Source of the DNA: Atopobiaceae bacterium
GTDB lineage: Bacteria > Actinomycetota > Coriobacteriia > Coriobacteriales > Atopobiaceae
Assembly (NCBI GenBank): GCA_022483015.1
Contig: JAKVOB010000001.1
Coordinates: 2,194,902 to 2,258,901, forward strand
Length of the DNA: 64,000 bases
Direction: 5' to 3'
Part shown: piece after piece, positions 35,359 through 44,401 of the stretch
Position numbering within the stretch: position 1 is the first letter of the stretch
Layout: each line of letters begins with the position of its first letter
Translations under genes and position numbers: made by a program
The notes under the pieces: model-generated
Seen by the model: the letters and a program-made list of their open reading frames with translations, nothing else
Told to the model about the DNA's origin: nothing
Database searches by the model: none

Positions 35359-35934
35359 ATGGACAAGCAGGACCTGGAACGCACGGACGAGGACGCCGCC
35401 AAGGACAGGGCCCAAGGGCGCCCAGGTTCCTCCGCCCACGACGCCGACGTGGTGCGCCTCCTCTCGAGGCAGCTCGACGAGAAGACCTGCAAGACCACGA
35501 TGACCTGCGCCGTCATCATGGTGGTATCCGTCCTCCTGCATGACGGTGACCATATCCGGCAAGCCCTCAACTGGGGCTACACCATCCCCATGTCACTCTG
35601 GGTGCTCAACCTCACGGTCTATGTGCTCCCCGTCGTCTCGATCTTCCTGGTACGCCTCCGACGCATGAGCGCCACCGCGGTCTGCGCCGTTGCCGGCATC
35701 TTCACCTCCGCCGCCTTCCTGATCCTGCACCTCTGCGGGTCGGCCACGGGCCTGTGGGGCGTCTGGAACTACTCCTACTTCGAGCTCATCAAGGGTGTCA
35801 CCTACCAAGGAACCTTCTATCAGGGCGTCGACTGGATCAGTTGGGTGGCGCTGTTCGAGGTCCCCGTGCTGTGCCTGCCCTCCTCATGGGTCGCCTGGAA
35901 GCGCTTCCTCGCCGTGAGGCGCGCCGATGCCTGA
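35359..35934 (+). CDS. Four-helix membrane protein of the metal module, function unknown
   Basis: A 191-residue protein with a charged cytoplasmic head and about four transmembrane helices (MTCAVIMVVSVLL, LWVLNLTVYVLPVVSIFLV, AVCAVAGIFTSAAFLIL, WVALFEVPVLCLPSSWV). It has no recognised domain. It overlaps the P1B ATPase start by 8 bases, so it is the first gene of a translationally coupled operon. Start 35359 follows GAGGTGG; longer frames upstream would run through the operators. Confidence 0.72.
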   Translation: MDKQDLERTDEDAAKDRAQGRPGSSAHDADVVRLLSRQLDEKTCKTTMTCAVIMVVSVLLHDGDHIRQALNWGYTIPMSLWVLNLTVYVLPVVSIFLVRLRRMSATAVCAVAGIFTSAAFLILHLCGSATGLWGVWNYSYFELIKGVTYQGTFYQGVDWISWVALFEVPVLCLPSSWVAWKRFLAVRRADA

Positions 35935-37645
35935 TCGGCCCGAAGCCCCCGTCCGGACGCCCGACACGGGAGCCGCCGGGGCCTGCCCCTGCTGCTCGTC
36001 CATCGACACCGACGCCTCCACGACCGATGCCCAGCAGCTCTACCTGCTTCGGAGGCTCGTGCTCGCCTGCCTGCTCACCATGCCGCTGGTCTGGAGCCCG
36101 CCGGCCATGGTCCAGCTCGTCCTCGCCGGTATCGTGCAGTTCGGGCCTGGCATGGTCTTCTACCGTGCCGCGGCATCCTCCGTCCGCGAGCATCAGGTGG
36201 GCATGGACCTGCTCGTGTCCATCTCGACCTCGGTCATCTATGCCTACAGCGTCGTGATCGCACTCACCCAGCACGAGGACGTGCAGCTCTACTTCCTCTC
36301 GGGCTGCGTGCTCGTCTGCCTCATCCTCTTCGGGCGTTACCTCGAGGTGGCGGCAAAGGGCGAGACGGGACGGTCGATCCGCGGCCTCATGCGCCTCCAG
36401 CCCCAGCAGGTCCGTCTCGAGCGGGACGGGGACATCCGCGAGGTCGACGCCTCGGAGGTGTCTCCGACCGACGTCGTGCTCGTGCGCGCCGGAGAGCGCG
36501 TGCCCATAGACGGCCGCATCGCGAGCGGCACCTGCCTCGTGGACGAGTCCATGATGACGGGAGAGAGCGACCCCGTGCTCCGGCACGAGGGGGACGAGCT
36601 GGTGGGCGGCACGCTCCTTCGCGACGGCCAGGTCCGCCTGACACCGACGCACGTGGGGTCCCCCTCCGTCCTCGAGCAGATCATCCAGGTCGTGGAACGT
36701 GCCCAGGAGACGAAGGCACCCGTTCAGGAGCTCGCTGACCGCATCGCCTCGCGTTTCGTCCCCATCGTGCTGGGCATCGTGGTCCTGGTGTTCCTCGCCT
36801 GGTGGTGCCTTGCGGACCCAGGCGACGTCGGGCATGCGACCGTGATCGCCTGCGGCGTGCTCGTGGTGGCATGCCCTTGTGCGCTGGGGCTGGCCACTCC
36901 CACGAGCATCATGGTGGGCACCGGCAGGGCGGCCGAGCTCGGCGTGCTCTTTCGCGATGCCACCACCTTGGAGCAGGCCAGGTCGGCAGACGTCATCGTC
37001 TTCGACAAGACCGGGACGCTCACCTCGGGAGTGGTCGTGGCAGACGACGGGACGGCCGAGAAGGACGCAGGCCCTCGCCTCCCCCAGGTCACCAGCGACG
37101 TGGTCCGTCCCGCCGCTGCCCACGTGGTGAGCGAGCTCACCAAGGCCGGATGCGAGGTATGGCTCATGAGCGGCGATGTGGAGCGCCACGTCAAGGACAT
37201 CGCACGAGAGACGGGGATCGACGAGGACCATGTGCTCTGGGGAATCTCCCCCCAGGAGAAGGCCCAGAACGTGGCCCGGCTCAAGGACGGCGGACGTACG
37301 GTGGCGATGGTGGGGGACGGCGTCAACGACGCGCCCGCGCTCGCCACGGCCGACATCGGCATCGCCATGGGAAGCGGGCATGACGTCGCCATCGAGAGCG
37401 CAGGGGTCGTGCTTCTCGGCGGCCGCCTCGAGGCCGTGCCGCTCGCGCTGCGCCTCTCCGATGACGTCTACCACAACGTGCGGCAGAACCTCGTCTGGGC
37501 CATCGCCTACAACGCGGTCGCGATTCCGCTGGCCGCGACCGGGCTCATCAACCCCTCGATTGCGGCGGCAGCCATGTCAGCCTCCTCGATCGCCGTGCTC
37601 ATGCATTCGCTGGCACTACGTAAGGCAGAGGAAGGAACCATATGA
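35927..37645 (+). CDS. P1B-type heavy-metal ATPase lacking the nucleotide-binding domain and HMA domain
   Basis: A 572-residue relative of CopA copper pumps, which are normally 700-800 residues. Eight membrane helices can be placed. The actuator TGES (about 211), the ion motif ACPCAL (315-320), the phosphorylated Asp360 in DKTGTLT, MSGD (414) and GDGVNDAPAL (463) are all present. Only about 55 residues separate DKTGTLT from MSGD, where about 150 are expected; the N-domain with its conserved His-Pro is missing. The usual N-terminal HMA is also absent, though the N-terminus has ACPCC. An HMA domain is encoded by the next gene, overlapping by 4 bases. Catalytic activity is uncertain; it could be a degraded pump or a specialised form. 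Confidence 0.85.
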   Translation: MPDRPEAPVRTPDTGAAGACPCCSSIDTDASTTDAQQLYLLRRLVLACLLTMPLVWSPPAMVQLVLAGIVQFGPGMVFYRAAASSVREHQVGMDLLVSISTSVIYAYSVVIALTQHEDVQLYFLSGCVLVCLILFGRYLEVAAKGETGRSIRGLMRLQPQQVRLERDGDIREVDASEVSPTDVVLVRAGERVPIDGRIASGTCLVDESMMTGESDPVLRHEGDELVGGTLLRDGQVRLTPTHVGSPSVLEQIIQVVERAQETKAPVQELADRIASRFVPIVLGIVVLVFLAWWCLADPGDVGHATVIACGVLVVACPCALGLATPTSIMVGTGRAAELGVLFRDATTLEQARSADVIVFDKTGTLTSGVVVADDGTAEKDAGPRLPQVTSDVVRPAAAHVVSELTKAGCEVWLMSGDVERHVKDIARETGIDEDHVLWGISPQEKAQNVARLKDGGRTVAMVGDGVNDAPALATADIGIAMGSGHDVAIESAGVVLLGGRLEAVPLALRLSDDVYHNVRQNLVWAIAYNAVAIPLAATGLINPSIAAAAMSASSIAVLMHSLALRKAEEGTI

Positions 37646-37905
37646 GCGACACGGACGACATGTCCCCCAAGAACCTCACGACCGAGACCTACGAGACGGG
37701 CGTGGAGGGCATGATCTGTCGGCAGTGCGAGGACGTCGTAGCCTCCGCCCTGCTCTTCAAGCGAGGCGTGGTATCGGCAGACGCGAGCTACTGGAAGGGT
37801 GTCGTGAGGGTGACCTATGACCCCGCACTCACCACCGTCACCTCAATAGAGGGCACGCTGGCGGACGCCGGCTACCCGGTCCGCACAGGGACGGGGACGC
37901 TCGGG
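37642..37905 (+). CDS. HMA metal-binding domain, probably the 5' part of a frameshifted gene
   Basis: About 88 residues forming one heavy-metal-associated domain with the metal motif MICRQCEDVV and a typical C-terminal strand pattern ending ADAGYPVRT. The frame stays open for hundreds of codons, but after about 37900 it is a shadow of the plus-two frame gene. In that second frame the sequence VISDVASIVATIALFLVF begins a membrane helix before any good start codon, so the HMA and membrane parts look like one gene split by an extra base, most simply in the GGGG at 37893-37896. It overlaps the ATPase stop by ATGA. Confidence 0.7.
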
Positions 37906-37930
37906 CGTCATAAGCGACGTCGCGTCGATC

Positions 37931-38698
37931 GTGGCGACCATCGCGCTGTTCCTCGTCTTCAAGAACCTCCACCTGGCCGACGTCCCCAAGGCCGAACAGG
38001 GTGCGTCGATGGGGCTCCTCTTCGTGATCGGCCTCCTCACGAGCGTCCACTGCCTCACGATGTGCGGAGGCATCCTGCTCTCGCAGACCTGTGGCACCGA
38101 CCTGCTGCGTGCCCAGTCGCCACAGGGCACCGACGCCGGGAGGAACCCCGCCCCCACCCGTGCCCGGCCCCTCGTCTCGGCCCTCGCCTACAACGCGGGA
38201 CGGGTCGCGCTCTGTTGTGCGCTCGGAGCGGCGTTCGGCGGCCTGGGAACCGTGCTCACCTACACGAAGGACATGCGGAGCATGGTCCTCACGCTGGCTG
38301 GGGCGGCCGTCGTCCTCGTCGGCCTGCAGATGTGGGGCCTCTTCCCCTCCCTCAGGAGGCTCGAGGTCGTCCCGCGACGCCCCAAGGGGACGAACCTCCC
38401 GAGCCGGCATGGGAGGGTATGGAGATGGCCCGCTCTCGTCGGCGCGGCGACGGCCCTCATGCCCTGCGCTGCGTCCTACACGATGTGGCTCTTTGCCATG
38501 GGGACGGGCTCGGCTGCGTCAGGCGCCCTCTCGATGTTGGCATGGTCACTGGGCACGACCCCGCTCATGGTCGCGTTCGGCTGCGCGGGTGCGGCGGTTC
38601 CACGGCGCTGGTCGAAGTGGATGCTCCGGGTAGGCGTGATACTCATGCTGGCCCTTGGCCTCAAGATGCTCTCGAACGGGATCGCGCTCATAGGCTGA
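37931..38698 (+). CDS. TauE/SafE (UreH/DsbD-like) membrane transporter, likely 3' part of the HMA gene
   Basis: A 255-residue membrane protein with about six helices. It matches the SafE/DsbD-like family through the HCLTMCGGI motif near the start of the second helix and ALMPCAASYTMWLFAMGTGSA later. Family members joined to an HMA domain are linked to copper handling. The ATG at 37931 has no ribosome site and lies inside the first helix (a GTG is one codon earlier), which supports a frameshifted fusion with the HMA part upstream. It is convergent with the protease gene. Confidence 0.78.
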   Translation: MATIALFLVFKNLHLADVPKAEQGASMGLLFVIGLLTSVHCLTMCGGILLSQTCGTDLLRAQSPQGTDAGRNPAPTRARPLVSALAYNAGRVALCCALGAAFGGLGTVLTYTKDMRSMVLTLAGAAVVLVGLQMWGLFPSLRRLEVVPRRPKGTNLPSRHGRVWRWPALVGAATALMPCAASYTMWLFAMGTGSAASGALSMLAWSLGTTPLMVAFGCAGAAVPRRWSKWMLRVGVILMLALGLKMLSNGIALIG

Positions 38699-38727
38699 CC
38701 CTCGGCGCCGTCAGGCCGGATGCCTCC

Positions 38728-40956
38728 CTACGCGGCGACCTTCCGTACCACGACCGCGAGGCCGAGAAGCACGACCGCCCCAAGCGCGCACGGAGCCGCG
38801 GAGGTCCCCTCGTCGGCCGTGTACGGCGTGCCGACCTTGGTCACGGAACTCGCCTGCAGGACGGCACCCGTCGCGACTTCCGTCGTGGCCGCGCCGCCCG
38901 TATCGGCCGTGCCCCCATGTACCACGGGGGTCACCGGTGTCGCTGGCGTGGTCGCGGCAGCGGCCGCCACCACGACCGTGTACTCCTTGCTCGCGCTGCC
39001 ACCGCCGTTGGTGGCCGCCACGGTGAAGGCGAACGTCCCCGCCTTCGTGGGCGTGCCCGTGATGCGGCCGGTCGTGCCGTCGAGCGTGAGGCCGTCAGGC
39101 AGCGCCCCTGCCGAGACGGACCAGGTGATGGGTGCCGTGCCGGTGGCCACGAGCGTCACGTCATAGGCCGTGCCCTGCGTCGCCCCCGCAAGCGACTCCG
39201 TGGTGATGGATGGCTTCTCGTCTGCGAGGGGATTGCCGAACACCTTGATGGGAAGGTTGTCATATGAGGCAGCATAGCCCGCGGTCTTCTTGAAGCTGTC
39301 GATCACATCCGTGTAGTCGACCCATTGGCCGTTCTGGCATACGTAGCTCTCACCCTTGTTGACGATGCCCCTTATGGCCGTGCCGGCCTCCTTGTAGAAG
39401 AGCTTGTGCGTGCCCTCATAGGTGACCGTCTCGACGACCGCATACCTCTGGCCCTTCTCGAGGGTGACGGACATCGGCAGGGGCTCACGATGGTACCCAC
39501 CGTAGGTGTACGACTTGGTGAAGTCTGCGACACGTGTGCCATCGACAGGGTCGGCAGCGTCATCTCCCAGGAGGAATACCTGGTAGCGTACCGCGGAGCC
39601 GGGCGTGGTGGTCTCAGATGACACGGCCTCGAGGCTCGTACGCTCATCGGCCGTGAAGACGTTGGCCATGGACGTGGTGTCATCAGCGTCGAAGGAGCGG
39701 ATGTAGGACTCCATGAAGTCATACTCGTCGACCAAGGAATAGTCCTCGTCGGAGGCCTCCCCCTCGAGGGAGCTGACATCGTAGTCGAAGGACTCCGCGC
39801 CAGCGATGGACGTGTCGTAGTAGGAGAGATAGAAGTACCCGTCGTCGCCCCAGGTGGAGTAGTTGGGAGCCTCCTCCGTAGACGAGCCCCAGCTGTTCTT
39901 CACGATCCAGGCGCCGTCGCCCGGAGGAGACATGCTGGCCCCATCAGAGGTCGTGCCCTGGGCGAAGTTCTCCTTGGGATAGTCGTCGTCCCAGCCGACG
40001 ACGCAGACGGCATGGTTTGCCAGGCTGCCCATATACCCGTAGCCCGCATATTTGACAGGATATGCATAGCTGGCCCACGTCTGCGTGTTCGTGACGTCGT
40101 CCCTCGCGTCGATTCCGGCGCAGTAGCCGATCTCCACGGCCCTCCCCTGCGAGAGCTCGTCCTTCATGGCATCGATGCCGGACTGGTTAAGCGTGACGGT
40201 GCCGGTCTGGGCGTCGACCGTTCCATAGGCGGACGGGAGGATACAGCTCTGCTCGAGCGGGATGGTCTGCGTGAAGCGCAGGCTCTGGTCCACGGACCAG
40301 TCACCATCCTTGGACCAGAACCATATGCCACCGCCCTTGCTCGTGTCCTTGGTACTCCCCACTCCCTTGTATGGGGCCACACTCTCGAGCACGGGACCCG
40401 CCCCTGAGGCGTAGACGGACGAAGCAACGGACGCACCGCCACCCCCATCCAGCACCCAATCGCCCTTCTCCGCGTTGGAGAGGCTGTCGAAGTCGTCGGG
40501 GAGAATCCAGCCCTCGCCGTCCTGGTCCGAGCCAATCTGGAGGGGCGTGTGGGACATCCAGGCAAGATGGAGCTCGGAGAGGTCAAGGTCGAGGTCTGTG
40601 CTGGAGACCCCCATCTCGTTGAGGATGCTCTCCTCGGAGGCCGCAGTGGCCCCGAAGGCCCAGCAGGTGCCCCAGGGATTCTGGAGCTTGACGGAGGTGA
40701 CGTAGCTCGTGCCGCCCGCATACTCTCCGGCGCCCGTCCTGGTGCCGCCCACATGACGCAGGTCGAACCACGAGGGGTAGCTGCTCTGGACGGAGAGCTC
40801 AGCCTCCGTGGAGCCCTCGGGATAGTCGTACGAGTCGTTTGGCGGAATCGAGGAGGTGCCCTCGGCATACGAGGCCACAGGCAGCAGCGCTGCCGAGAGA
40901 CACACGCCGACGACGACCGCCACGAGACCCTTGGTCTTGAACCCGTGTCTGGCCAT
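38728..40956 (-). CDS. Secreted papain-like (C1A) cysteine protease with Ig-like domain
   Basis: A 742-residue exported protein. A signal peptide (LVAVVVGVCLSAALLPVASYA) is followed by a C1A peptidase domain with catalytic Cys in PWGTCWAFG, His in NHAVCVVGWDDD and Asn in IVKNSWG. A beta-sandwich region follows, then a putative Ig domain of the He_PIG type (GALPDGLTLDGTTGRITGTP). It ends in a hydrophobic helix with a short basic tail but no LPXTG motif, so it is probably held in the membrane. GGAGGGG is 5 bases before the ATG at 40956. The likely role is protein degradation at the cell surface. Confidence 0.9.
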   Translation of the reverse strand: MARHGFKTKGLVAVVVGVCLSAALLPVASYAEGTSSIPPNDSYDYPEGSTEAELSVQSSYPSWFDLRHVGGTRTGAGEYAGGTSYVTSVKLQNPWGTCWAFGATAASEESILNEMGVSSTDLDLDLSELHLAWMSHTPLQIGSDQDGEGWILPDDFDSLSNAEKGDWVLDGGGGASVASSVYASGAGPVLESVAPYKGVGSTKDTSKGGGIWFWSKDGDWSVDQSLRFTQTIPLEQSCILPSAYGTVDAQTGTVTLNQSGIDAMKDELSQGRAVEIGYCAGIDARDDVTNTQTWASYAYPVKYAGYGYMGSLANHAVCVVGWDDDYPKENFAQGTTSDGASMSPPGDGAWIVKNSWGSSTEEAPNYSTWGDDGYFYLSYYDTSIAGAESFDYDVSSLEGEASDEDYSLVDEYDFMESYIRSFDADDTTSMANVFTADERTSLEAVSSETTTPGSAVRYQVFLLGDDAADPVDGTRVADFTKSYTYGGYHREPLPMSVTLEKGQRYAVVETVTYEGTHKLFYKEAGTAIRGIVNKGESYVCQNGQWVDYTDVIDSFKKTAGYAASYDNLPIKVFGNPLADEKPSITTESLAGATQGTAYDVTLVATGTAPITWSVSAGALPDGLTLDGTTGRITGTPTKAGTFAFTVAATNGGGSASKEYTVVVAAAAATTPATPVTPVVHGGTADTGGAATTEVATGAVLQASSVTKVGTPYTADEGTSAAPCALGAVVLLGLAVVVRKVAA

Positions 40957-41094
40957 GGAGACCCCTCCCCTGCCGTTCGGTTGGGACGAGGATACCTGAA
41001 GCGAACCCAAGCACCGGCGGCGCATCGGTCAGCGGCAGGAAGAGGGGATGAGGGGGAAGCCCAGGCCGGCCCATATGCCGAGCCGCTCCTTCCC

Positions 41095-42311
41095 TACCGC
41101 GCGTCGACCACGAAGACCGTCACGTGACCTATATCGCTTACTCCCTACGCTTGGAAAGAACCTTCTCGGCCTCATTGAGCGAGTCAAGATATGACCGCTC
41201 GACAGGGGAGACCTCCTGCACCTGATAGCGACGGTACTCCCGCTCGGCCTTGGTCATGGCCTGCTCGTGACTCACCGTTCCCGCACCCTCGAGCACATCT
41301 GCGCCTACGGTACGAATCGTATTGTCGAGCTGCTCGACATAGTCAGCCATGTAAGTGGGCAGATGACTCTGGGCACGGAACTCAGCCAGGTCGAAGAACG
41401 CTGACACGAGGTTATTCAAACGCTTGAGCTCGTCTTCCTCGAGATAGTTCTTGGCTACTCGTGTATCAGCCAAGGTCACCTGTTTGCCGGCGAATGACGT
41501 GAGGCCCATAAGAGGTCTCTCGGCATCGGCACGCTCGAATATGACCTCGGCAGCAGTATGGCCATGAGCAGCAAAATGAAGCTTGTTCTGGACCAACTTG
41601 AAGAACTCTGTGGACTCTTGAGCCTTCGGGTCGTAATCGACCGCTGTGGCTTAGAGGTCCAGGACCTGCCGATAGAGCACCTTCTCGGAAGATCGGATAT
41701 CACGAATGCGGTCGAGGAGCTCGTGCCAGTAGGAACCACCACCGCTACCCTTAAGGCGCTCATCGTTCAAGGCGAACCCTTTGACCATATACTCTTTAAG
41801 GACCGCTGTGGCCCACTGTCGAAAAGCCGTGGCACGCCTGGAGTTCACCCTATATCCCACGGATATCACAGCATCGAGGCTATACGCCGTCTTTGGACGC
41901 ATAGGAGTACCAGCGCTATTCATTTGCACTTTCTGCAAATTTCGGGTTGTGCTGGGCTCATCGAGTTCACCTTCATCGTAGATATGCATGAGATGCCGCG
42001 ATATCGTGCTCACTGACACACCAAAGAGGTCAGCCATCTGAGCCTGAGTGAGCCAGACGGTCTCGCCCAAGAGGGATACCTCGATCTTGGTAGTGCCATC
42101 AGCAGCCTCGTACATGACTATCTCGCCAGATTCGTCCATCATGTCCCTCCCCCGCCGATATCCGCAGCGAATCAGTGCCGTATAAGGCATTCCCGCCATT
42201 CCAAGGAAACGATAGCAGGCTCAGGCTCACGACCTGCCGGGGCACCACCGAAACATGCCGGGCGCCGTCAAGCGTAGCCCCTTACCGCGCGTCGACCACG
42301 AAGACCGTCAC
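41095..42311. mobile_element. RhuM cassette bounded by 29-bp direct repeats
   Basis: An identical 29-base sequence, beginning TACCGCGCGTCGACCACGAA, occurs at 41095-41123 and 42283-42311. It is the last nine codons and first stop bases of the HIRAN gene. The copy at 41095 has no gene attached. The RhuM pseudogene fills the space between. This looks like an insertion that duplicated the target gene's 3' end, or an excision site pair; no integrase is present. Confidence 0.55.
41138..42142 (-). pseudogene. rhuM: RhuM-family virulence protein gene with internal stop
   Basis: The RhuM family has a helix-turn-helix (TQAQMADLFGVSVSTISRHL) and a conserved C-terminal region with the segment LVQNKLHFAAHGHTAAEVI. 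Here the frame is intact from 42142 to 41138 except for a TAA at 41651-41653, after LYRQVLDL. Translation in the same frame resumes with ATAVDYDPKAQESTEFF, so one nonsense codon (Tyr expected) breaks the gene. The start ATGATG follows GGGAGGGAC. The function of RhuM is unknown; it is often found on mobile DNA. Confidence 0.82.
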
Positions 42312-42608
42312 ACGGACCTGATGCTCGGGGTGCTCGGTAGGATCGACCTGGGCGACCTTTGCCGTGAAGGCGCTGCCATGCCCGAAGAAGAGCAGCTGCG
42401 CGATCGACGCGTTGCGGTCTGCCGGGACGTAGCCGATCTTGGTGGTGCCACGCATGACGGCGACGGCCTGCGGGTCGTACGGGTTGTCGGGCTCGGCCAC
42501 GAGCGAGACGGACGTGCCGGGCTTGAGCTCGTCCGCCACCTCGAGCCCGTACCAGTGCGAGAACCCTGCCACATGAAAGCTCATGAACTCACGCGATGGC
42601 TCGTACAT
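42282..42608 (-). CDS. HIRAN-domain protein
   Basis: A 108-residue protein made almost wholly of one HIRAN domain (FHVAGFSHWYGLEVADEL, the E-PDNPYDPQAVAV core, then KIGYVPADRN). HIRAN domains bind single-stranded or damaged DNA ends, and in bacteria occur alone or with nucleases. AAGGAGG is 5 bases before the ATG. Its last nine codons are duplicated 1188 bases away, on the other side of the RhuM pseudogene. Confidence 0.85.
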   Translation of the reverse strand: MYEPSREFMSFHVAGFSHWYGLEVADELKPGTSVSLVAEPDNPYDPQAVAVMRGTTKIGYVPADRNASIAQLLFFGHGSAFTAKVAQVDPTEHPEHQVRVTVFVVDAR

Positions 42609-42762
42609 GATGTCCTCCTTGGACGTGTCCCACCTTCGAGGACAGCGTACGGGAGGGGTGGGACATCAATGCACGACCCTCGCGCGCATTTCCCCAACTC
42701 ATCTCATCGATTTCCCCAACGCATGAGCATAGGAATCCCCAGGTGGCATCTCGCGACACCGG

Positions 42763-43488
42763 TCACTCATCCCAGTCGTACAGGGCCTTTCCCAGCTCGA
42801 TGACCTCCTGGTAGAGCACCGTATGCCGGTCATCGACATCCTCGTCGTAATGGAAGTGGCCGAAGTACCAACGGCGGTAGGTGAGACGGTCCTCGAGGTT
42901 GTCGAGGAACCCCGTGAGCTGATCATGGTCGATCTGGCCCTCGTCCGAGCGCAGCACCTGCCCGAGCATGCGGTCGGCACAGGTGTGCGTAAGCACGTAG
43001 TCAACCTTCCAATCCGCGTCGTCAAGGGAGGCCAGGGCACGGTCGTACTCGTACTCGTCTGGCAGCTCCTCGGCGAACCACGTCTCGCCAGGGACGCGCC
43101 AGGCCTTGTCCACGCTCGTGGCACCACCCATGACGAAGGCGGTCGTGCCGCCGAGCTGATAGGTCTCGCCGCGCATGAGATGGATGATGTGCGGCCAGTC
43201 CTCGTAGCACTGCACCCTGCCACCGAACAGGTCGTCCTCGGGAAGGTCCTCGAACGCGGGGTAGTACTCGTGGTTGCCGTCGACGAAGAGGGTGGTCCAG
43301 GGACGCGACTCGAGCCAGCCAAGGTCGTCCGAGTTGTCCGCGACCGAGTCCCACGGCAGGCCGAAGTCGCCGAGGATGATGACGTAGTCGTCGCGCGTGA
43401 GCCCATAGCCCTCGGGGAACACCTCCTCCTCGAGCTTGGACCTGTCGAGGCCTCCGTGGTAGTCACCAGTGACGAAGAAACGAGACAT
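42763..43488 (-). CDS. Calcineurin-like metallophosphoesterase
   Basis: A 241-residue cytoplasmic phosphoesterase with the five metal-binding motifs of the family in order: GDYHGG, LGDFG, GNHE, THTC and GHFHYD. The substrate may be a phosphoprotein, nucleotide or RNA end. AGGAGG lies a few bases before the ATG at 43488. It stands between the HIRAN gene and the potassium channel gene on the minus strand. Confidence 0.88.
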   Translation of the reverse strand: MSRFFVTGDYHGGLDRSKLEEEVFPEGYGLTRDDYVIILGDFGLPWDSVADNSDDLGWLESRPWTTLFVDGNHEYYPAFEDLPEDDLFGGRVQCYEDWPHIIHLMRGETYQLGGTTAFVMGGATSVDKAWRVPGETWFAEELPDEYEYDRALASLDDADWKVDYVLTHTCADRMLGQVLRSDEGQIDHDQLTGFLDNLEDRLTYRRWYFGHFHYDEDVDDRHTVLYQEVIELGKALYDWDE

Positions 43489-43531
43489 GGGCACCTCCTG
43501 GACACATCAGGCTCGCAAACAGCTCCAGCCT

Positions 43532-44254
43532 TTACATCTCTGCCTCAGTATGGAGTTCCTCAAGAAGCCCCACGGTGATGATGCTGGATGGCAGAGCTAC
43601 AACAGCGACACCCATGAGAGACGAGATCATCGCGACAGTTCTACCGACCATCGTGGTGGGATAGATATCCCCATAGCCGACCGTAGTCAGGCTTATGACT
43701 GCCCAATAGATGGCATCAAAGAGCGTTCTGAACGTGTTGGGCTCGACGTTGAAGACGACAAGCGCAGAGATGAGAATGTAGGCCACCGCAAGACCAAGTA
43801 CAGCGAGAAGCGCCTGGCGCTTCCGTGACAGCACGTCTACGACGACGCGGAGGCTCTTTGAATAACGAATCAGCTTGAAAGCCCGCATCACACGCACAAG
43901 GCGCAGAAGCCTTGAGACCTTCCAGGCCGAACCGAGCAAGTTGAAGGCTGGCAGGATAGTCAGCAGGTCGACAATGGCCATAGGCGTAAACGGATAGAGG
44001 AAGAACGAACGCGCTCCCATATGAAGCCGTAGGTCTGATGTCATCCAGCGCAAGGCATAATCGACGATGAATATCGTGACCGTTCCGTATTCGATAATCG
44101 AGAACCCAAGATTGTCCTCTTTGAAGCATAGGGGCAACATGCTTACCAGGATGATGATGGTCATCGCACGGCCGTAGAAGACTCCGACTTTGTCGTCCTC
44201 GTCATCGCTATGCAGAACCTGGTCAATCCGTGCCCTTGAGATCAAGCCGCTCAT
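43532..44254 (-). CDS. Voltage-gated-type potassium channel
   Basis: A 240-residue six-helix cation channel. The S4-like voltage sensor shows Arg every third residue (WKVSRLLRLVRVMRAFKLIR), and the pore loop holds the K-selectivity filter TVGYGD. There is no cytoplasmic RCK or cyclic-nucleotide domain. The start at 44254 (MSGLISR) is preferred over an in-frame ATG at 44299. It lies about 250 bases from cas2 and is probably unrelated to CRISPR function. Confidence 0.88.
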   Translation of the reverse strand: MSGLISRARIDQVLHSDDEDDKVGVFYGRAMTIIILVSMLPLCFKEDNLGFSIIEYGTVTIFIVDYALRWMTSDLRLHMGARSFFLYPFTPMAIVDLLTILPAFNLLGSAWKVSRLLRLVRVMRAFKLIRYSKSLRVVVDVLSRKRQALLAVLGLAVAYILISALVVFNVEPNTFRTLFDAIYWAVISLTTVGYGDIYPTTMVGRTVAMISSLMGVAVVALPSSIITVGLLEELHTEAEM

Positions 44255-44401
44255 CCGTCCTTTTGATTGCCAGCAATTTCCACGCAATATGATAGGCACC
44301 CATAAGATTGGCGGGCTTCATTAGTGGCTCCATCAGGTACTCCAAGCAACATGAATTATGGGAGCCATCCACAACGTGCTGATTGATGAGGTACGCTGCT
44401 C

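Noticed and set aside
37906-39267. Long continuation of the HMA frame to 39267
   Set aside because: Beyond about 37905 it is Arg/Gly/Pro-rich shadow sequence over the SafE gene and the antisense of the protease.
42670-42740. Repeated ATTTCCCCAAC near 42690 and 42711
   Set aside because: Only two short copies with no further structure.
43532-44254. Potassium channel as a possible membrane effector of the CRISPR locus
   Set aside because: It is a standard six-helix channel with its own flanks and no coupling to cas2; adjacency alone is not evidence.
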